From positions 1 to 59,552 of the forward strand of contig NZ_JAJQJH010000019.1 of NCBI RefSeq assembly GCF_029544075.1: a DNA stretch of 59,552 nt. Direction: 5' to 3'. Position numbers and translations under genes: made by a program. The notes beneath the pieces are model-generated. The model made no database searches. It was not told the DNA's origin and saw nothing but the letters and a program-made list of their open reading frames with translations. Shown piece by piece: positions 25,710 to 34,168 of this stretch. The DNA comes from Chromohalobacter canadensis (GTDB lineage Bacteria; Pseudomonadota; Gammaproteobacteria; Pseudomonadales; Halomonadaceae). Position 1 is the first letter of the stretch. Every line of letters begins with the position of its first letter.

Positions 25710-26695
25710 CCGAGCTGATCGACAATTTTCAGCGCCAGATTCGCTATGTGCGTATCTCGGTGACGGATCGCTGTGACTTTCGCTGCGTCTATTGCATGAG
25801 CGAGGACATGACGTTTCTGCCGCGTGCACAGATATTGACGCTTGAAGAGATCGAGCAGGTGGCGCGTGCGTTCGTCGAACTGGGCGTGGAAAAGATTCGC
25901 TTGACCGGCGGTGAGCCGCTGGTACGACGTGGCATCGACGATCTGGTGTCGCGTGTCGGCGCGCTTCCGGGCCTCAAGGACTTCGCCATGACCACTAACG
26001 GCGCGGGGTTGGTCAAGCATGCCAAGGCATTGCGGGAAGGCGGTATGCAGCGCCTCAATATCAGCATTGATTCACTCGACCCCGAGCGTTTCCGCAGCTT
26101 GACGCGCACCGGCAATCTCGAACATGTCATTGCCGGTATTCGTGCCGCGCGCGATGCCGGATTCGAGCGTATCAAGCTCAATGCCGTCGTGCTCAAGGGG
26201 CGTAACGACGATGAAGTTCTTGATCTGGTCGACTTCGCGCGTCGAGAAGGCGTGGATATCAGCTTTATCGAGGAAATGCCGCTGGGCGACGTCTCCGATC
26301 ATTCGCGCGAAGAAACCTTTTATTCCAGCGATGATGCGCACGCGGCCATCGCATCGCGTTATCCGCTGTTGCCGACCACCGAGAATACCTTGGGGCCGTC
26401 GCGTTATTTCCGTATGCCGGATAGTGATTCGCGTATCGGTTTCATTTCACCGCACAGCCATAATTTCTGCGACACCTGCAACCGGGTAAGGGTCACGGTG
26501 GAAGGGCGTTTGTTACTGTGTCTCGGCAACGAGCATTCGGTCGATCTACGCGAGGTTTTGCGGCGTTATCCCGGTGATATGGAGCGCCTCAAGCAGCGCA
26601 TCGTCGAGGCCATGCCATTGAAACCCGAGCGCCATCATTTCCGCACGGACGGTGATGTCGATATCGTGCGCTTCATGAATATGACGGGCGGATAA
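25706..26695 (+). CDS. moaA: GTP 3',8-cyclase MoaA (radical SAM)
   Basis: 329 residues. First step of molybdopterin synthesis from GTP. The N-terminal radical-SAM cluster motif is CDFRCVYC (CxxxCxxC), and the second cluster ligands are in [19 protein letters not shown]. The protein ends in Gly-Gly, which is needed for MoaA catalysis. The ATG at 25706 follows GGGAGGAAG and overlaps moaE. Last gene of the tup-mob-moe-moa run. Confidence 0.96.
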   Translation: MTELIDNFQRQIRYVRISVTDRCDFRCVYCMSEDMTFLPRAQILTLEEIEQVARAFVELGVEKIRLTGGEPLVRRGIDDLVSRVGALPGLKDFAMTTNGAGLVKHAKALREGGMQRLNISIDSLDPERFRSLTRTGNLEHVIAGIRAARDAGFERIKLNAVVLKGRNDDEVLDLVDFARREGVDISFIEEMPLGDVSDHSREETFYSSDDAHAAIASRYPLLPTTENTLGPSRYFRMPDSDSRIGFISPHSHNFCDTCNRVRVTVEGRLLLCLGNEHSVDLREVLRRYPGDMERLKQRIVEAMPLKPERHHFRTDGDVDIVRFMNMTGG

Positions 26696-26786
26696 TTTTT
26701 TGTACGTACCCTTTATGCGCGGTAGTGTGATGCGTCTCCTGACCATAAAGCTATAAGGTTCGACTTGTATTGAGAACATTATTTTC

Positions 26787-26814
26787 TTGCTAAACCAAGT
26801 TCGAGTCATATACT
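26787..26814 (+). promoter_or_regulatory. Likely promoter of the H-NS-like gene
   Basis: TTGCTA (26787-26792) and TATACT (26809-26814) with a 16-base spacer in an A+T-rich gap, 57 bases before the start codon. Confidence 0.55.
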
Positions 26815-26871
26815 TTTCAGAAACGCCAAGGCGTTATGCTGCAGGTTGGTTATTTTAAATGGAGGAGGCAA

Positions 26872-27168
26872 ATGTCCACTGATACTCTGGAGCGCATTGC
26901 GCGAAATAAAAACGTGGCTCGCGCTGCCGCGCGACAGCTCAGCATGGAGCAGCTCCACAAGCTGTCGGAAGTCATCGGTGAAGTGATCGAACAGAAGCAG
27001 CAGGAAGATCATAAGCGACAAGCCGAAGAAGCCGATAAAGAGCGTAAGTTGGCGGAAATTCGTGAAGCGATGAGCGATGCCGGCCTTTCTATGGACGATT
27101 TGATGTCCGAACAGCCGCGCAAGCGTCGGGGGCGTCCGCCGAAGAAAGATAAGGAACGCAAGCAGTAA
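26872..27168 (+). CDS. H-NS-like nucleoid protein with AT-hook-like tail
   Basis: 98 residues. The N-terminal two-thirds is helical and highly charged (MEQLHKLSEVIGEVIEQK... KERKLAEIREAMSDAGLSMDDL), resembling the oligomerisation domain of H-NS family proteins. The usual H-NS DNA-binding domain is missing; in its place the last ~20 residues carry RKRRGRPPKKDKER, whose RGRP core is an AT-hook-like minor-groove motif. Expected to bind A+T-rich DNA and silence or organise it. ATG 26872 follows GGAGGAGG. Related by design to MvaT/Lsr2-type silencers; the exact family is uncertain. Confidence 0.72.
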   Translation: MSTDTLERIARNKNVARAAARQLSMEQLHKLSEVIGEVIEQKQQEDHKRQAEEADKERKLAEIREAMSDAGLSMDDLMSEQPRKRRGRPPKKDKERKQ

Positions 27169-27189
27169 GTGTTGCGCGTAGAACGATTA

Positions 27190-27213
27190 AAAACGGACCG
27201 TAGGGTCCGTTTT
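27190..27213. terminator. Bidirectional terminator
   Basis: Stem AAAACGGACC/GGTCCGTTTT around GTAG, with T runs on either strand, between the convergent H-NS-like and RNase J genes. Confidence 0.82.
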
Positions 27214-27222
27214 CATATGGGG

Positions 27223-28905
27223 TCATGAGTCGAGAGGCGAGGTCTCTTCTGCGGCCATGATATGCAGATGGACGTCGGGAAGATGACGCAGGTGTTCGTC
27301 GAGCCAATGCATCAAGGGAGCGTGCAATTGCTGACGTAACTTGGCAATGGTGTCTGCCTCATGCATGGCCAACTGGTCATCGAGCCAATCGGCGAGGGCG
27401 GTGTCGTCCAGTGACAGGTCGTGGCTCGTGTCCCACAACAAGCGCCCCACGCGTGCCCACCCCGACGCCTGTCGAGCGACCGGAAGCGTCAAACTCAGGA
27501 TACCGCTGCGGCGATGCATGCTCGACATGGCGGGAGCGCGCAACCCTTCTAAGGGATGAATACGATTCTGGGTGACGATATGCGGCGCCAGCGAGTGGCG
27601 CGCAAGACAGCTCAAACCCTCATTATCGAAGCGAAGCATATCGCCGTTTCGCGGGATCCAAGGCACCTCGATGCCCAGCGATTCCGCCAGGGCACGATGC
27701 GCTTGTTGGTGTTGGAATTCGCCATGCACGGGTAGCAAACGCTGGGGAGCGAGCCAGCCATAAAGACACTGCAATTCATCCTGTGCGGGATGCCCTGAGG
27801 CGTGCAGCTCGGGATGATTGCGTTCATCGTAAAGGGTAACGTGGGCACGCTTGAGCCCTGCCTGTAACCGTTCGATCAGCAATTCGTTACCTGGGATTGC
27901 CTTGGCCGAGAAAATCACAGTGTCGCCGGGCTGGAGTTCGAAATCGGCGTGCTGTCCCTGGGCCAGGCGAGACAGTGCGGAACGTGGTTCCCCCTGACTG
28001 CCGGTGGCGATGACCAGCACCTCTTCGGGCGGCAAGTAACCAAGGTCGCGAATGGGGACGAGGGAAGGGAAATCATCCAGATAGCCCAGCCCTCGGGCGA
28101 CATTCACCATGCGCTCCATCGAACGTCCCATGAGGCTGACGCGTCGTCCGCATGCCTTGGCGGCACGGCCCAGTGCCAGGATGCGCGCCAGGTTGCTGGC
28201 GAAGCAGCTGACGATCACGCGGCCGGGGCAAGCGCCGATCGCTGTTTCAAGCGCGCGCGCGACGTCGCCTTCGCTGCGTGAATGCCCGGGGACGGGGGCA
28301 TTGGTGGAATCGCCGACGACGAGGTCGATAGGCGCCAATGCCTGGAAGCGCTGCGGGCAGACGGGATCACCGATCAAGGGCTCGGGATCGAGCTTCCAGT
28401 CGCCAGTGTGCAGGACACGATGCTCGGGTGTCGCCAAGAGCAGGGCACAGCTTTCGGGGATCGAGTGTGGCAGCGGCAAAAATCGTACATCGAAAGGGCC
28501 GCTTTGCATGGCCTCGTCGGGCGTGATGACGTGAATCGCATCAGTAGGCAGTTGCTGTTCGGCGAAGCGCAGGCGTAGCAGGCCGGCGGCTAGTGGCGTC
28601 GCATGGATGGGGCATTGCCAACGGGGCCACAGCCAGGCAATCGCGCCGATGTGATCTTCATGTCCGTGCGTGACGAGAATTGCCTGAGGGACGATACCCT
28701 GAGAAGGCAAGAGGTCGACATTGGGTACTTGCAAGGGCGCCTGCGGGAGGTCCTGGCGAATCATCATGCCGCAGTCGACCACGATCCAGTGGTCAAGATG
28801 CCCGTAAAGGGTGAAATTCATGCCGATTTCACCACAGCCGCCGAGGGGCAGTATCTGAAGGGGAGGCTTGCGGCGGGCGCGTATCTGGATGCGTGGTTGG
28901 GACAT
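27223..28905 (-). CDS. RNase J-family ribonuclease (metallo-beta-lactamase, beta-CASP)
   Basis: 560 residues. Metal-binding motif HGHEDH at residues 80-85, VVDCGM upstream, the beta-CASP aspartate segment VVGDSTNA, and PVHGEF near residue 400. The N-terminus PLGGCGEIGMN is the RNase J signature. RNase J has 5'-3' exonuclease and endonuclease activity on RNA and is typical of Firmicutes, actinobacteria and alphaproteobacteria; it is less usual in Gammaproteobacteria, where RNase E dominates. Divergent from purU. Confidence 0.85.
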   Translation of the reverse strand: MSQPRIQIRARRKPPLQILPLGGCGEIGMNFTLYGHLDHWIVVDCGMMIRQDLPQAPLQVPNVDLLPSQGIVPQAILVTHGHEDHIGAIAWLWPRWQCPIHATPLAAGLLRLRFAEQQLPTDAIHVITPDEAMQSGPFDVRFLPLPHSIPESCALLLATPEHRVLHTGDWKLDPEPLIGDPVCPQRFQALAPIDLVVGDSTNAPVPGHSRSEGDVARALETAIGACPGRVIVSCFASNLARILALGRAAKACGRRVSLMGRSMERMVNVARGLGYLDDFPSLVPIRDLGYLPPEEVLVIATGSQGEPRSALSRLAQGQHADFELQPGDTVIFSAKAIPGNELLIERLQAGLKRAHVTLYDERNHPELHASGHPAQDELQCLYGWLAPQRLLPVHGEFQHQQAHRALAESLGIEVPWIPRNGDMLRFDNEGLSCLARHSLAPHIVTQNRIHPLEGLRAPAMSSMHRRSGILSLTLPVARQASGWARVGRLLWDTSHDLSLDDTALADWLDDQLAMHEADTIAKLRQQLHAPLMHWLDEHLRHLPDVHLHIMAAEETSPLDS

Positions 28906-29075
28906 CGTTATCCCTTAACGTGAAGATGTCCATCACTATACGGGATGCCCCGGCGCGGCCACAATCGAGGCTTCTTGTCGTGATCGAATTCGCTACAATA
29001 GGCGCCCTTTGGTGAGACGCGTCTCCCTCAAGAGAACGTTGAACACTGCTAATTTCAGGATTGATGGTAGCGCGC

Positions 29076-29930
29076 ATGTCCCATTCGTATCGTCTTATCG
29101 TCTCGTGCCCCGACCGCGTGGGTATCGTTTCTCGCGTATCCAGTTATATCGCCGGTCATGGCGGCTGGATCACCGAGGCCAATCAGCATTCGGATTTGGC
29201 CACCGGGCGTTTTTTCATGCGCTACGAAATCAAGGCTGAGTCTTTGCCGCTGAGTCTCGATGCGATGCGCGACGACTTTACCGCCATTGCCGGTGAGTTC
29301 TCGATGGATTGGAAACTGAGCGATACCTCAAAGCCCAAGCGCGTCGTTCTGATGGCCTCGCGTGCTTCGCATTGCTTGGTCGATCTGTTATACCGCTGGA
29401 CTGCGGGTGAGCTCGATTGCGAGATCCCTTGCGTGATCTCTAATCATGAAGCGTTGCGCGCGCTGGTCGAATGGCATGGTATTCCGTTTCACCATGTGCC
29501 GGTCGATGCGGACGATAAGGCGGCAGCATTTTCGCAGGTCGAGGCACTGGTCGAAGAGGCCCGGGCGGATACAGTAGTGCTGGCGCGCTACATGCAGATT
29601 CTGCCGCCCAACCTGTGCCAGCGGTACGCCGGGCGGATCATCAATATCCACCACAGTTTCTTGCCCTCCTTCGCTGGCGCCAAACCTTATCATCAGGCCT
29701 ACGCGCGGGGCGTCAAGCTGATTGGTGCTACGTGCCACTATGTCACCGAAGAGCTTGATGCGGGACCCATCATCGAGCAAGACATCCAGCGCGTGACACA
29801 CTGCCATACTGCCGAGGACTTGGTGCGTCTGGGGCGTGACGTAGAAAAAGCCGTGCTGGCGCGGGGACTACGTTGGCATTTGCAGGACCGGGTTCTGATC
29901 CACGGCAATAAGACAGTCGTCTTTGCTTGA
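29076..29930 (+). CDS. purU: Formyltetrahydrofolate deformylase
   Basis: 284 residues. Hydrolyses 10-formyl-THF to formate and THF, feeding formate to PurT and balancing one-carbon pools. ACT domain at about 5-80 (SCPDRVGIVSRVSSYIAGHGG...), then a formyltransferase fold with the catalytic Asn/His in IINIHHSFLPSF and Asp in ELDAGPI. The start at 29076 fits the family's length. An ATG at 29064, four codons upstream and closer to an AGGA, is possible. Convergent with dinB, 3 bases away. Confidence 0.93.
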   Translation: MSHSYRLIVSCPDRVGIVSRVSSYIAGHGGWITEANQHSDLATGRFFMRYEIKAESLPLSLDAMRDDFTAIAGEFSMDWKLSDTSKPKRVVLMASRASHCLVDLLYRWTAGELDCEIPCVISNHEALRALVEWHGIPFHHVPVDADDKAAAFSQVEALVEEARADTVVLARYMQILPPNLCQRYAGRIINIHHSFLPSFAGAKPYHQAYARGVKLIGATCHYVTEELDAGPIIEQDIQRVTHCHTAEDLVRLGRDVEKAVLARGLRWHLQDRVLIHGNKTVVFA

Positions 29931-29933
29931 GCG

Positions 29934-30980
29934 TCAGTCGAAGAGTGTCATCTGGCGTCGCTGTGCCTCGGGCGTCAGGCGTACGCCGACTCCGAGCAGG
30001 CGCACGGGGCGCTCGCCGCGTGCCCAGGCACCGTCCAGCAAGGCTTGAAAGCGTGCCGCCAGTGCTTCACGACCCGCCGCTTCCAGGGTCGTGCTACTGA
30101 AATCGTTGAAGCGAACCTTGACGTAAAGCTTTTGAATGGCCGGCGTACCGTGTCGTGCCAGACGTGCCATCAAACGTTCAACGAGCGGCGTGAGTGCGTC
30201 ATGGCAGCTGGCCAGGTCGGGCAGATCGCGGTGATAAGTCGTCTCCACGCTGACGGATTTGCGTTCACGCTCGATCTGTACCGGGCGTTCATCGATGCCA
30301 CGCGCCAGCTCGAATAGCCGGCGCCCGAACTTGCCGAAGCGCTCGATTAAAGATTCGAGCGGCCATTCGCGTAGGTCGCGGCAGGTGACAATCTCCAGTG
30401 CCTCGAGCTTGGCCGCCGTCGCTGGGCCCACGCCGTGTAGCTGCTTGACGGGCAAGGCGAGGAGAAAAGGCTCGACTTCGTCCGGAGCTATCACACATAG
30501 TCCATCGGGTTTGTCCCAGTCACTGGCCAGTTTGGCGAGAAATTTGCTGGGTGCCGCCCCCACCGAGATGACGATACCCGTCCGCGCTAGCGCCTCCTGC
30601 TTGAGCCATCTGGCCATCCAGGTCGCGCTCCCCTGGAAGCGTGTGACCTCGCTGACATCCAAATACGCTTCGTCGAGGGACAAAGGCTCCACCAGTGATG
30701 TCAGCTCATGGAACAGTGCTTGGATGCGTGCCGAGACAGCACGGTATTTTTCGAAGTCCGGGGAGAGTCGCGTTAAATGCGGACACAGGCGCATGGCACG
30801 TGCCATGGGCATCGCCGAATGGATGCCGAAGGCGCGTGCGGGGTAATTGCAGGTGGCGACAACGCCGCGTGTCTCAGGGCTGCCGCCGATCGCTATGGGG
30901 ATGTCGCGTAACGCTGGGTCGTCGCGCATTTCCACGGCGGCATAAAAACAGTCGCAATCGGCGTGAAGGATCTTGCGCAT
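29934..30980 (-). CDS. dinB: DNA polymerase IV (translesion)
   Basis: 348 residues; Y-family polymerase that bypasses lesions during the SOS response. The catalytic acidic residues lie in HADCDCFYAAVE at the start and SLDEAYLDVS. The C-terminus QMTLFD is a beta-clamp-binding motif. It starts 18 bases after the lexA stop in the same direction, so it is probably the second gene of a LexA-controlled lexA-dinB operon. Confidence 0.96.
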   Translation of the reverse strand: MRKILHADCDCFYAAVEMRDDPALRDIPIAIGGSPETRGVVATCNYPARAFGIHSAMPMARAMRLCPHLTRLSPDFEKYRAVSARIQALFHELTSLVEPLSLDEAYLDVSEVTRFQGSATWMARWLKQEALARTGIVISVGAAPSKFLAKLASDWDKPDGLCVIAPDEVEPFLLALPVKQLHGVGPATAAKLEALEIVTCRDLREWPLESLIERFGKFGRRLFELARGIDERPVQIERERKSVSVETTYHRDLPDLASCHDALTPLVERLMARLARHGTPAIQKLYVKVRFNDFSSTTLEAAGREALAARFQALLDGAWARGERPVRLLGVGVRLTPEAQRRQMTLFD

Positions 30981-30998
30981 GATGAACGGCGTATCGGC

Positions 30999-31637
30999 TT
31001 AATGCAGGCCGTTACCGCCACCGCCACGAATCACGCCAACGCCGAGGCCTTCTATCTCGAGTTCCTGATGGCGTAGATCGACCTCGATGGGCGAAAAATC
31101 CTCGTTTTCGGCAAGCAGCCAGACATGATGGCCTTGACGCTTGAAGCGCTTGACGGTGACGTCGTCTTCTAGGCGGGCGACGACGATTTGGCCGTCGCGG
31201 ATCTGCTGGGTGCGATGCACGGCGAGCAGGTCGCCATCGAGAATGCCGGCATTTTTCATCGAGAGCCCGCGGACACGTAGCAGGTAATCGGCGCGGGGGG
31301 TGAAATAGTCCGGCGCGAGAGGGCAGTGCCGGTCGATATGCGCTGCGGCGAGTATTGGGCTACCGGCGGCAACCTCACCGATAACCGGCAGGCCGTCGCT
31401 GTTGGTCAAGGCGGTGTCGTCTTCTGCGGTGAGGCGGATGCCGCGCGACGTGCCGGGGATCATGCGAATGACCCCCTTACGGTCGAGCGCGCGGAGATGC
31501 TCCTCGGCGGCGTTCGGCGAGCGAAAGCCTAGGGCCCGGGCGATTTCGGCGCGCGTTGGCGGGTAGCCAAGCTCATTCATGGTCTTGACGATAAAATCAA
31601 AGACGTGTTGCTGGCGCGAAGTTAGCGAGCGAGACAT
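30999..31637 (-). CDS. lexA: SOS repressor LexA
   Basis: 212 residues. N-terminal winged helix (about 1-70: [14 protein letters not shown]..., [15 protein letters not shown]). The self-cleavage Ala-Gly bond is in EVAAGSP, the catalytic Ser in [10 protein letters not shown] and the Lys in [11 protein letters not shown] 31637 follows GGAGGC; a 24-codon longer reading has no family match. A LexA box lies just upstream, so it is autoregulated. Divergent from psrA. Confidence 0.97.
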   Translation of the reverse strand: MSRSLTSRQQHVFDFIVKTMNELGYPPTRAEIARALGFRSPNAAEEHLRALDRKGVIRMIPGTSRGIRLTAEDDTALTNSDGLPVIGEVAAGSPILAAAHIDRHCPLAPDYFTPRADYLLRVRGLSMKNAGILDGDLLAVHRTQQIRDGQIVVARLEDDVTVKRFKRQGHHVWLLAENEDFSPIEVDLRHQELEIEGLGVGVIRGGGGNGLH

Positions 31638-31657
31638 GGGGCCTCCGGCGGGCACTG

Positions 31658-31677
31658 ACGTGTTCAAGTATACAGTA
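31658..31677 (-). promoter_or_regulatory. LexA box (SOS operator) of lexA-dinB
   Basis: On the minus strand TACTGTATACTTGAACACGT: one half is a perfect match to the consensus TACTGTATAT...ACAGTA, the other is degenerate (CTG-N10-CAC in place of CAG). It lies about 20 bases before the lexA start and overlaps a TATACT -10 element (31667-31672), so bound LexA would block its own promoter. Confidence 0.75.
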
Positions 31678-31798
31678 TGTGATTGTATCCAGTCTTTGGC
31701 GCGGTGCAACCATTCGCGCCATCATTTGCTCAGGGACCTGGTGTTTCAAACGTGGAGATTTGTCGTTCTCGATATCAAGGCTTAGAATCGAAATGTTT

Positions 31799-31812
31799 TA
31801 AACATTCGTTTA
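31799..31812. promoter_or_regulatory. PsrA-like operator ahead of psrA
   Basis: TAAAC-ATTC-GTTTA fits the Pseudomonas PsrA site (S)AAAC-N2-4-GTTT(S) except for the outer bases. It lies inside a larger A+T-rich symmetrical block (AATGTTT-T-AAACATT at 31792-31806) 19 bases before the psrA start, suggesting autorepression. A second symmetrical GTTTCAAAC occurs at 31743-31751. Confidence 0.55.
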
Positions 31813-31830
31813 TTCCACGCGGGGCGCCCC

Positions 31831-32490
31831 ATGGCTCAGACAGATACAGTGACGCGCATTCTCGATACCGCCGAAGTCCTGTTCGCCGAGCGGGGGTTCG
31901 CCGAGACCTCGCTACGTACCATCACCAGCAAAGCCAAGGTCAATCTGGCGGCGGTCAATTACCATTTCGGGTCCAAGAAGGCGCTCATCCAGGCGGTCTT
32001 CGCGCGCTATCTCGACCCCTTTTCCGAGCGCTTTCACCAGGCCCTGGATGAGCTCGAGGTGCAATATCGGGGTGAGGCCATTCCCCTCGAGGTGTTGTTG
32101 GAGACATTGGCACGCACCGTGTTGGAAGTTCCTGCCGAGCGCAATAGCCTCAAGGTGTTCATGCGCTTACTGGGGCTGGCCTATACTCAGGCTCAGGGCC
32201 ACTTGCGCCGTTACATTCAGGAGCACTATGGCAATGTGTTCTCACGCTTCAGCGACTTGGTACGCCGCGCGACGCCGGAACTACCCGAGGCGGAACGCTT
32301 TTGGCGATTACACTTCATGCTGGGCACGGTGATCTTCACGTTGTCGGGCCTTGATGCGTTGCGCGATATCGCCGACAAGGATTATCACGAGCATGTCAGC
32401 GTGCGCGATCTGATTCGTCGGCTGCGTCCGGTGGTCGTGGCCGGCATGCAGGCGCCATTGCCTGATGACGCTCTCAAGGTGGCGGGATGA
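31831..32490 (+). CDS. psrA: TetR-family regulator PsrA
   Basis: 219 residues. The TetR DNA-binding domain (about 8-55) reads TRILDTAEVLFAERGFAETSLRTITSKA.VNLAAVNYHFGSKKALIQAVF, nearly as in Pseudomonas PsrA, a repressor of beta-oxidation genes released by long-chain fatty acids and an activator of rpoS. The lexA-psrA-nagZ order also matches Pseudomonas, supporting the name. A PsrA-type site lies in its own promoter. The stop overlaps the start of the transpeptidase gene. Confidence 0.88.
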   Translation: MAQTDTVTRILDTAEVLFAERGFAETSLRTITSKAKVNLAAVNYHFGSKKALIQAVFARYLDPFSERFHQALDELEVQYRGEAIPLEVLLETLARTVLEVPAERNSLKVFMRLLGLAYTQAQGHLRRYIQEHYGNVFSRFSDLVRRATPELPEAERFWRLHFMLGTVIFTLSGLDALRDIADKDYHEHVSVRDLIRRLRPVVVAGMQAPLPDDALKVAG

Positions 32491-33008
32491 TGCGAACGCC
32501 GCAACTCTCCCATCTACCCCCCGAACAGGGCGTCTGGCTGGAAATCGATCTCGGTACGCAGTCGCTGACGATCCGTGAGGGCGACGCGTGTCGCGAGACG
32601 TTCCCGATTTCCTCGGGCGCTCACGGTATCGGGCAACACGAAGGCAGCGGGCAGACGCCTGTGGGGTGGCATTACGTGCGCGCAGTTATCGGTGATGGAC
32701 TGCCACCCGGCAGTGTCTTTCGCGGGCGGCGCCCCACCGGCGAGGTGTTTTCGCCCGAGCTGGCCCGTGCTCATCCCGAGCGGGATTGGATATTGACGCG
32801 TATCCTGTGGTTGTGTGGCCTGGAACGGGGTGTCAATCGCGGTGGCGATGTGGATAGTCAGCGCCGCTATATATACCTGCATGGCACGCCCCCCGAACAA
32901 CCGATGGGAACGCCAGCCTCGCATGGTTGTATTCGGCTGCGCGATGAGGCGTTGCTGACCGTGTTCGAGGTCGCGACGGCCGGAACGCCGATTTGGCTGC
33001 ATGACTGA
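32487..33008 (+). CDS. L,D-transpeptidase (YkuD domain)
   Basis: 173 residues, essentially one YkuD domain with the catalytic motif YLHGTP...ASHGCIRLRD. No signal peptide is visible, which is unusual for an enzyme expected to cross-link peptidoglycan or attach lipoprotein in the periplasm; cytoplasmic or unrecognised export remains open. It overlaps the psrA stop by 4 bases (ATGA) and lies 80 bases before nagZ, another peptidoglycan enzyme. An alternative ATG is at 32490. Confidence 0.85.
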   Translation: MMRTPQLSHLPPEQGVWLEIDLGTQSLTIREGDACRETFPISSGAHGIGQHEGSGQTPVGWHYVRAVIGDGLPPGSVFRGRRPTGEVFSPELARAHPERDWILTRILWLCGLERGVNRGGDVDSQRRYIYLHGTPPEQPMGTPASHGCIRLRDEALLTVFEVATAGTPIWLHD

Positions 33009-33090
33009 GAGGGTGTTTACAAAAGGGCTGCGCTCGACGTAATGCTGCTCACCACCTAGAATCCTTCCTCCATTTGCCAGGAGCGCGATG

Positions 33091-34113
33091 ATGACCCAAC
33101 CTCTCGGCCCGGTCATGCTGGACATCGAAGGTACCCAACTCAGCGACGACGAACGTCAGCTTCTGGCTCGCCCCGAGATCGGTGGGGTGATTCTCTTCCA
33201 GCGCAATACGCATGATGCCGAGCAAGTGCGAGCCTTGACCCGCGCGATTCGCGACGTGCGCCCTGATGTGCTGCTGGCGATCGACCAGGAGGGTGGGCGT
33301 GTCCAGCGCCTGCAGGACGGCGTGACGCGGCTGCCATCCATGGCGATGCTGGCAGCCGGTTATGCCGAGGCCCCTGAAGCAGCTCGTACCCTGGTCCATG
33401 AAGCCGGCTGGTTGTTGGGTATGGAGATGGCGGCCTGCGGTTTCGACATTACCTTTGCTCCGGTGCTCGACGTCGACGACCAGCGCTCGCCGGCCATAGG
33501 TGATCGTAGTTTTTCCGCCGACCCCGAAGTCGTCACGGTGCTTGGTGAGGCCTTCATAGATGGGTTGCACGAGGCCGGCATGATCGCCGTGGGTAAGCAC
33601 TTCCCTGGGCATGGCGGCGTCAGCCTCGATTCGCATCATGCCTTGCCCGAGGACACGCGCTCACTCTCGGCGTTGCGCGAGCATGATCTGGTGCCCTTCA
33701 AGATGCTCTCTGGAAAGCTGGATGCCGTGATGCCGGCGCACGTAGTGTATACAGCGTTCGATTCGCGCCCGGCGGGTTTTTCCCCTTCCTGGCTTGGCAT
33801 GTTGCGCGAGGAACTGGCGTTCAAGGGCGTGGTGTTTTCCGATGATCTGAGCATGGCCGGTGCGCACGTGGCTGGGTCGCCCTCGGCGCGTGCCGACGCC
33901 GCCTGGGCGGCAGGATGTGACATGGTACTAGTATGTAATGATCGCCCGGCGGCGCTCGAGATTCTCGACGCGGCGGCGGGGCATTCTTCCAAGCGTCTGG
34001 GCAAGTTGCGTTACGGTCGGGCCCGTCCCGAGCTTGAAACGCTGCCGGCGCTGGCGCGTTGGCGTCGTGCCCATGCGCGACTTGAGGCGCTCTCGGAAAC
34101 GCCCACACACTGA
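33091..34113 (+). CDS. nagZ: Beta-N-acetylhexosaminidase NagZ
   Basis: 340 residues, glycoside hydrolase family 3, cytoplasmic. Removes GlcNAc from anhydro-muropeptides during cell-wall recycling, producing signals that can induce AmpC. Motifs: AIDQEGGRVQR, the catalytic-loop KHFPGHGGVSLDSH and the nucleophile Asp in FSDDLSMAG. ATG 33091 is 7 bases after AGGAG; the adjacent ATG at 33088 is also possible. Confidence 0.96.
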   Translation: MTQPLGPVMLDIEGTQLSDDERQLLARPEIGGVILFQRNTHDAEQVRALTRAIRDVRPDVLLAIDQEGGRVQRLQDGVTRLPSMAMLAAGYAEAPEAARTLVHEAGWLLGMEMAACGFDITFAPVLDVDDQRSPAIGDRSFSADPEVVTVLGEAFIDGLHEAGMIAVGKHFPGHGGVSLDSHHALPEDTRSLSALREHDLVPFKMLSGKLDAVMPAHVVYTAFDSRPAGFSPSWLGMLREELAFKGVVFSDDLSMAGAHVAGSPSARADAAWAAGCDMVLVCNDRPAALEILDAAAGHSSKRLGKLRYGRARPELETLPALARWRRAHARLEALSETPTH

Positions 34114-34168
34114 CCTTGCCACTGGCTATCGACGTCGCTACCTGTACTAGCTAGAAGGAAGGATCCTC

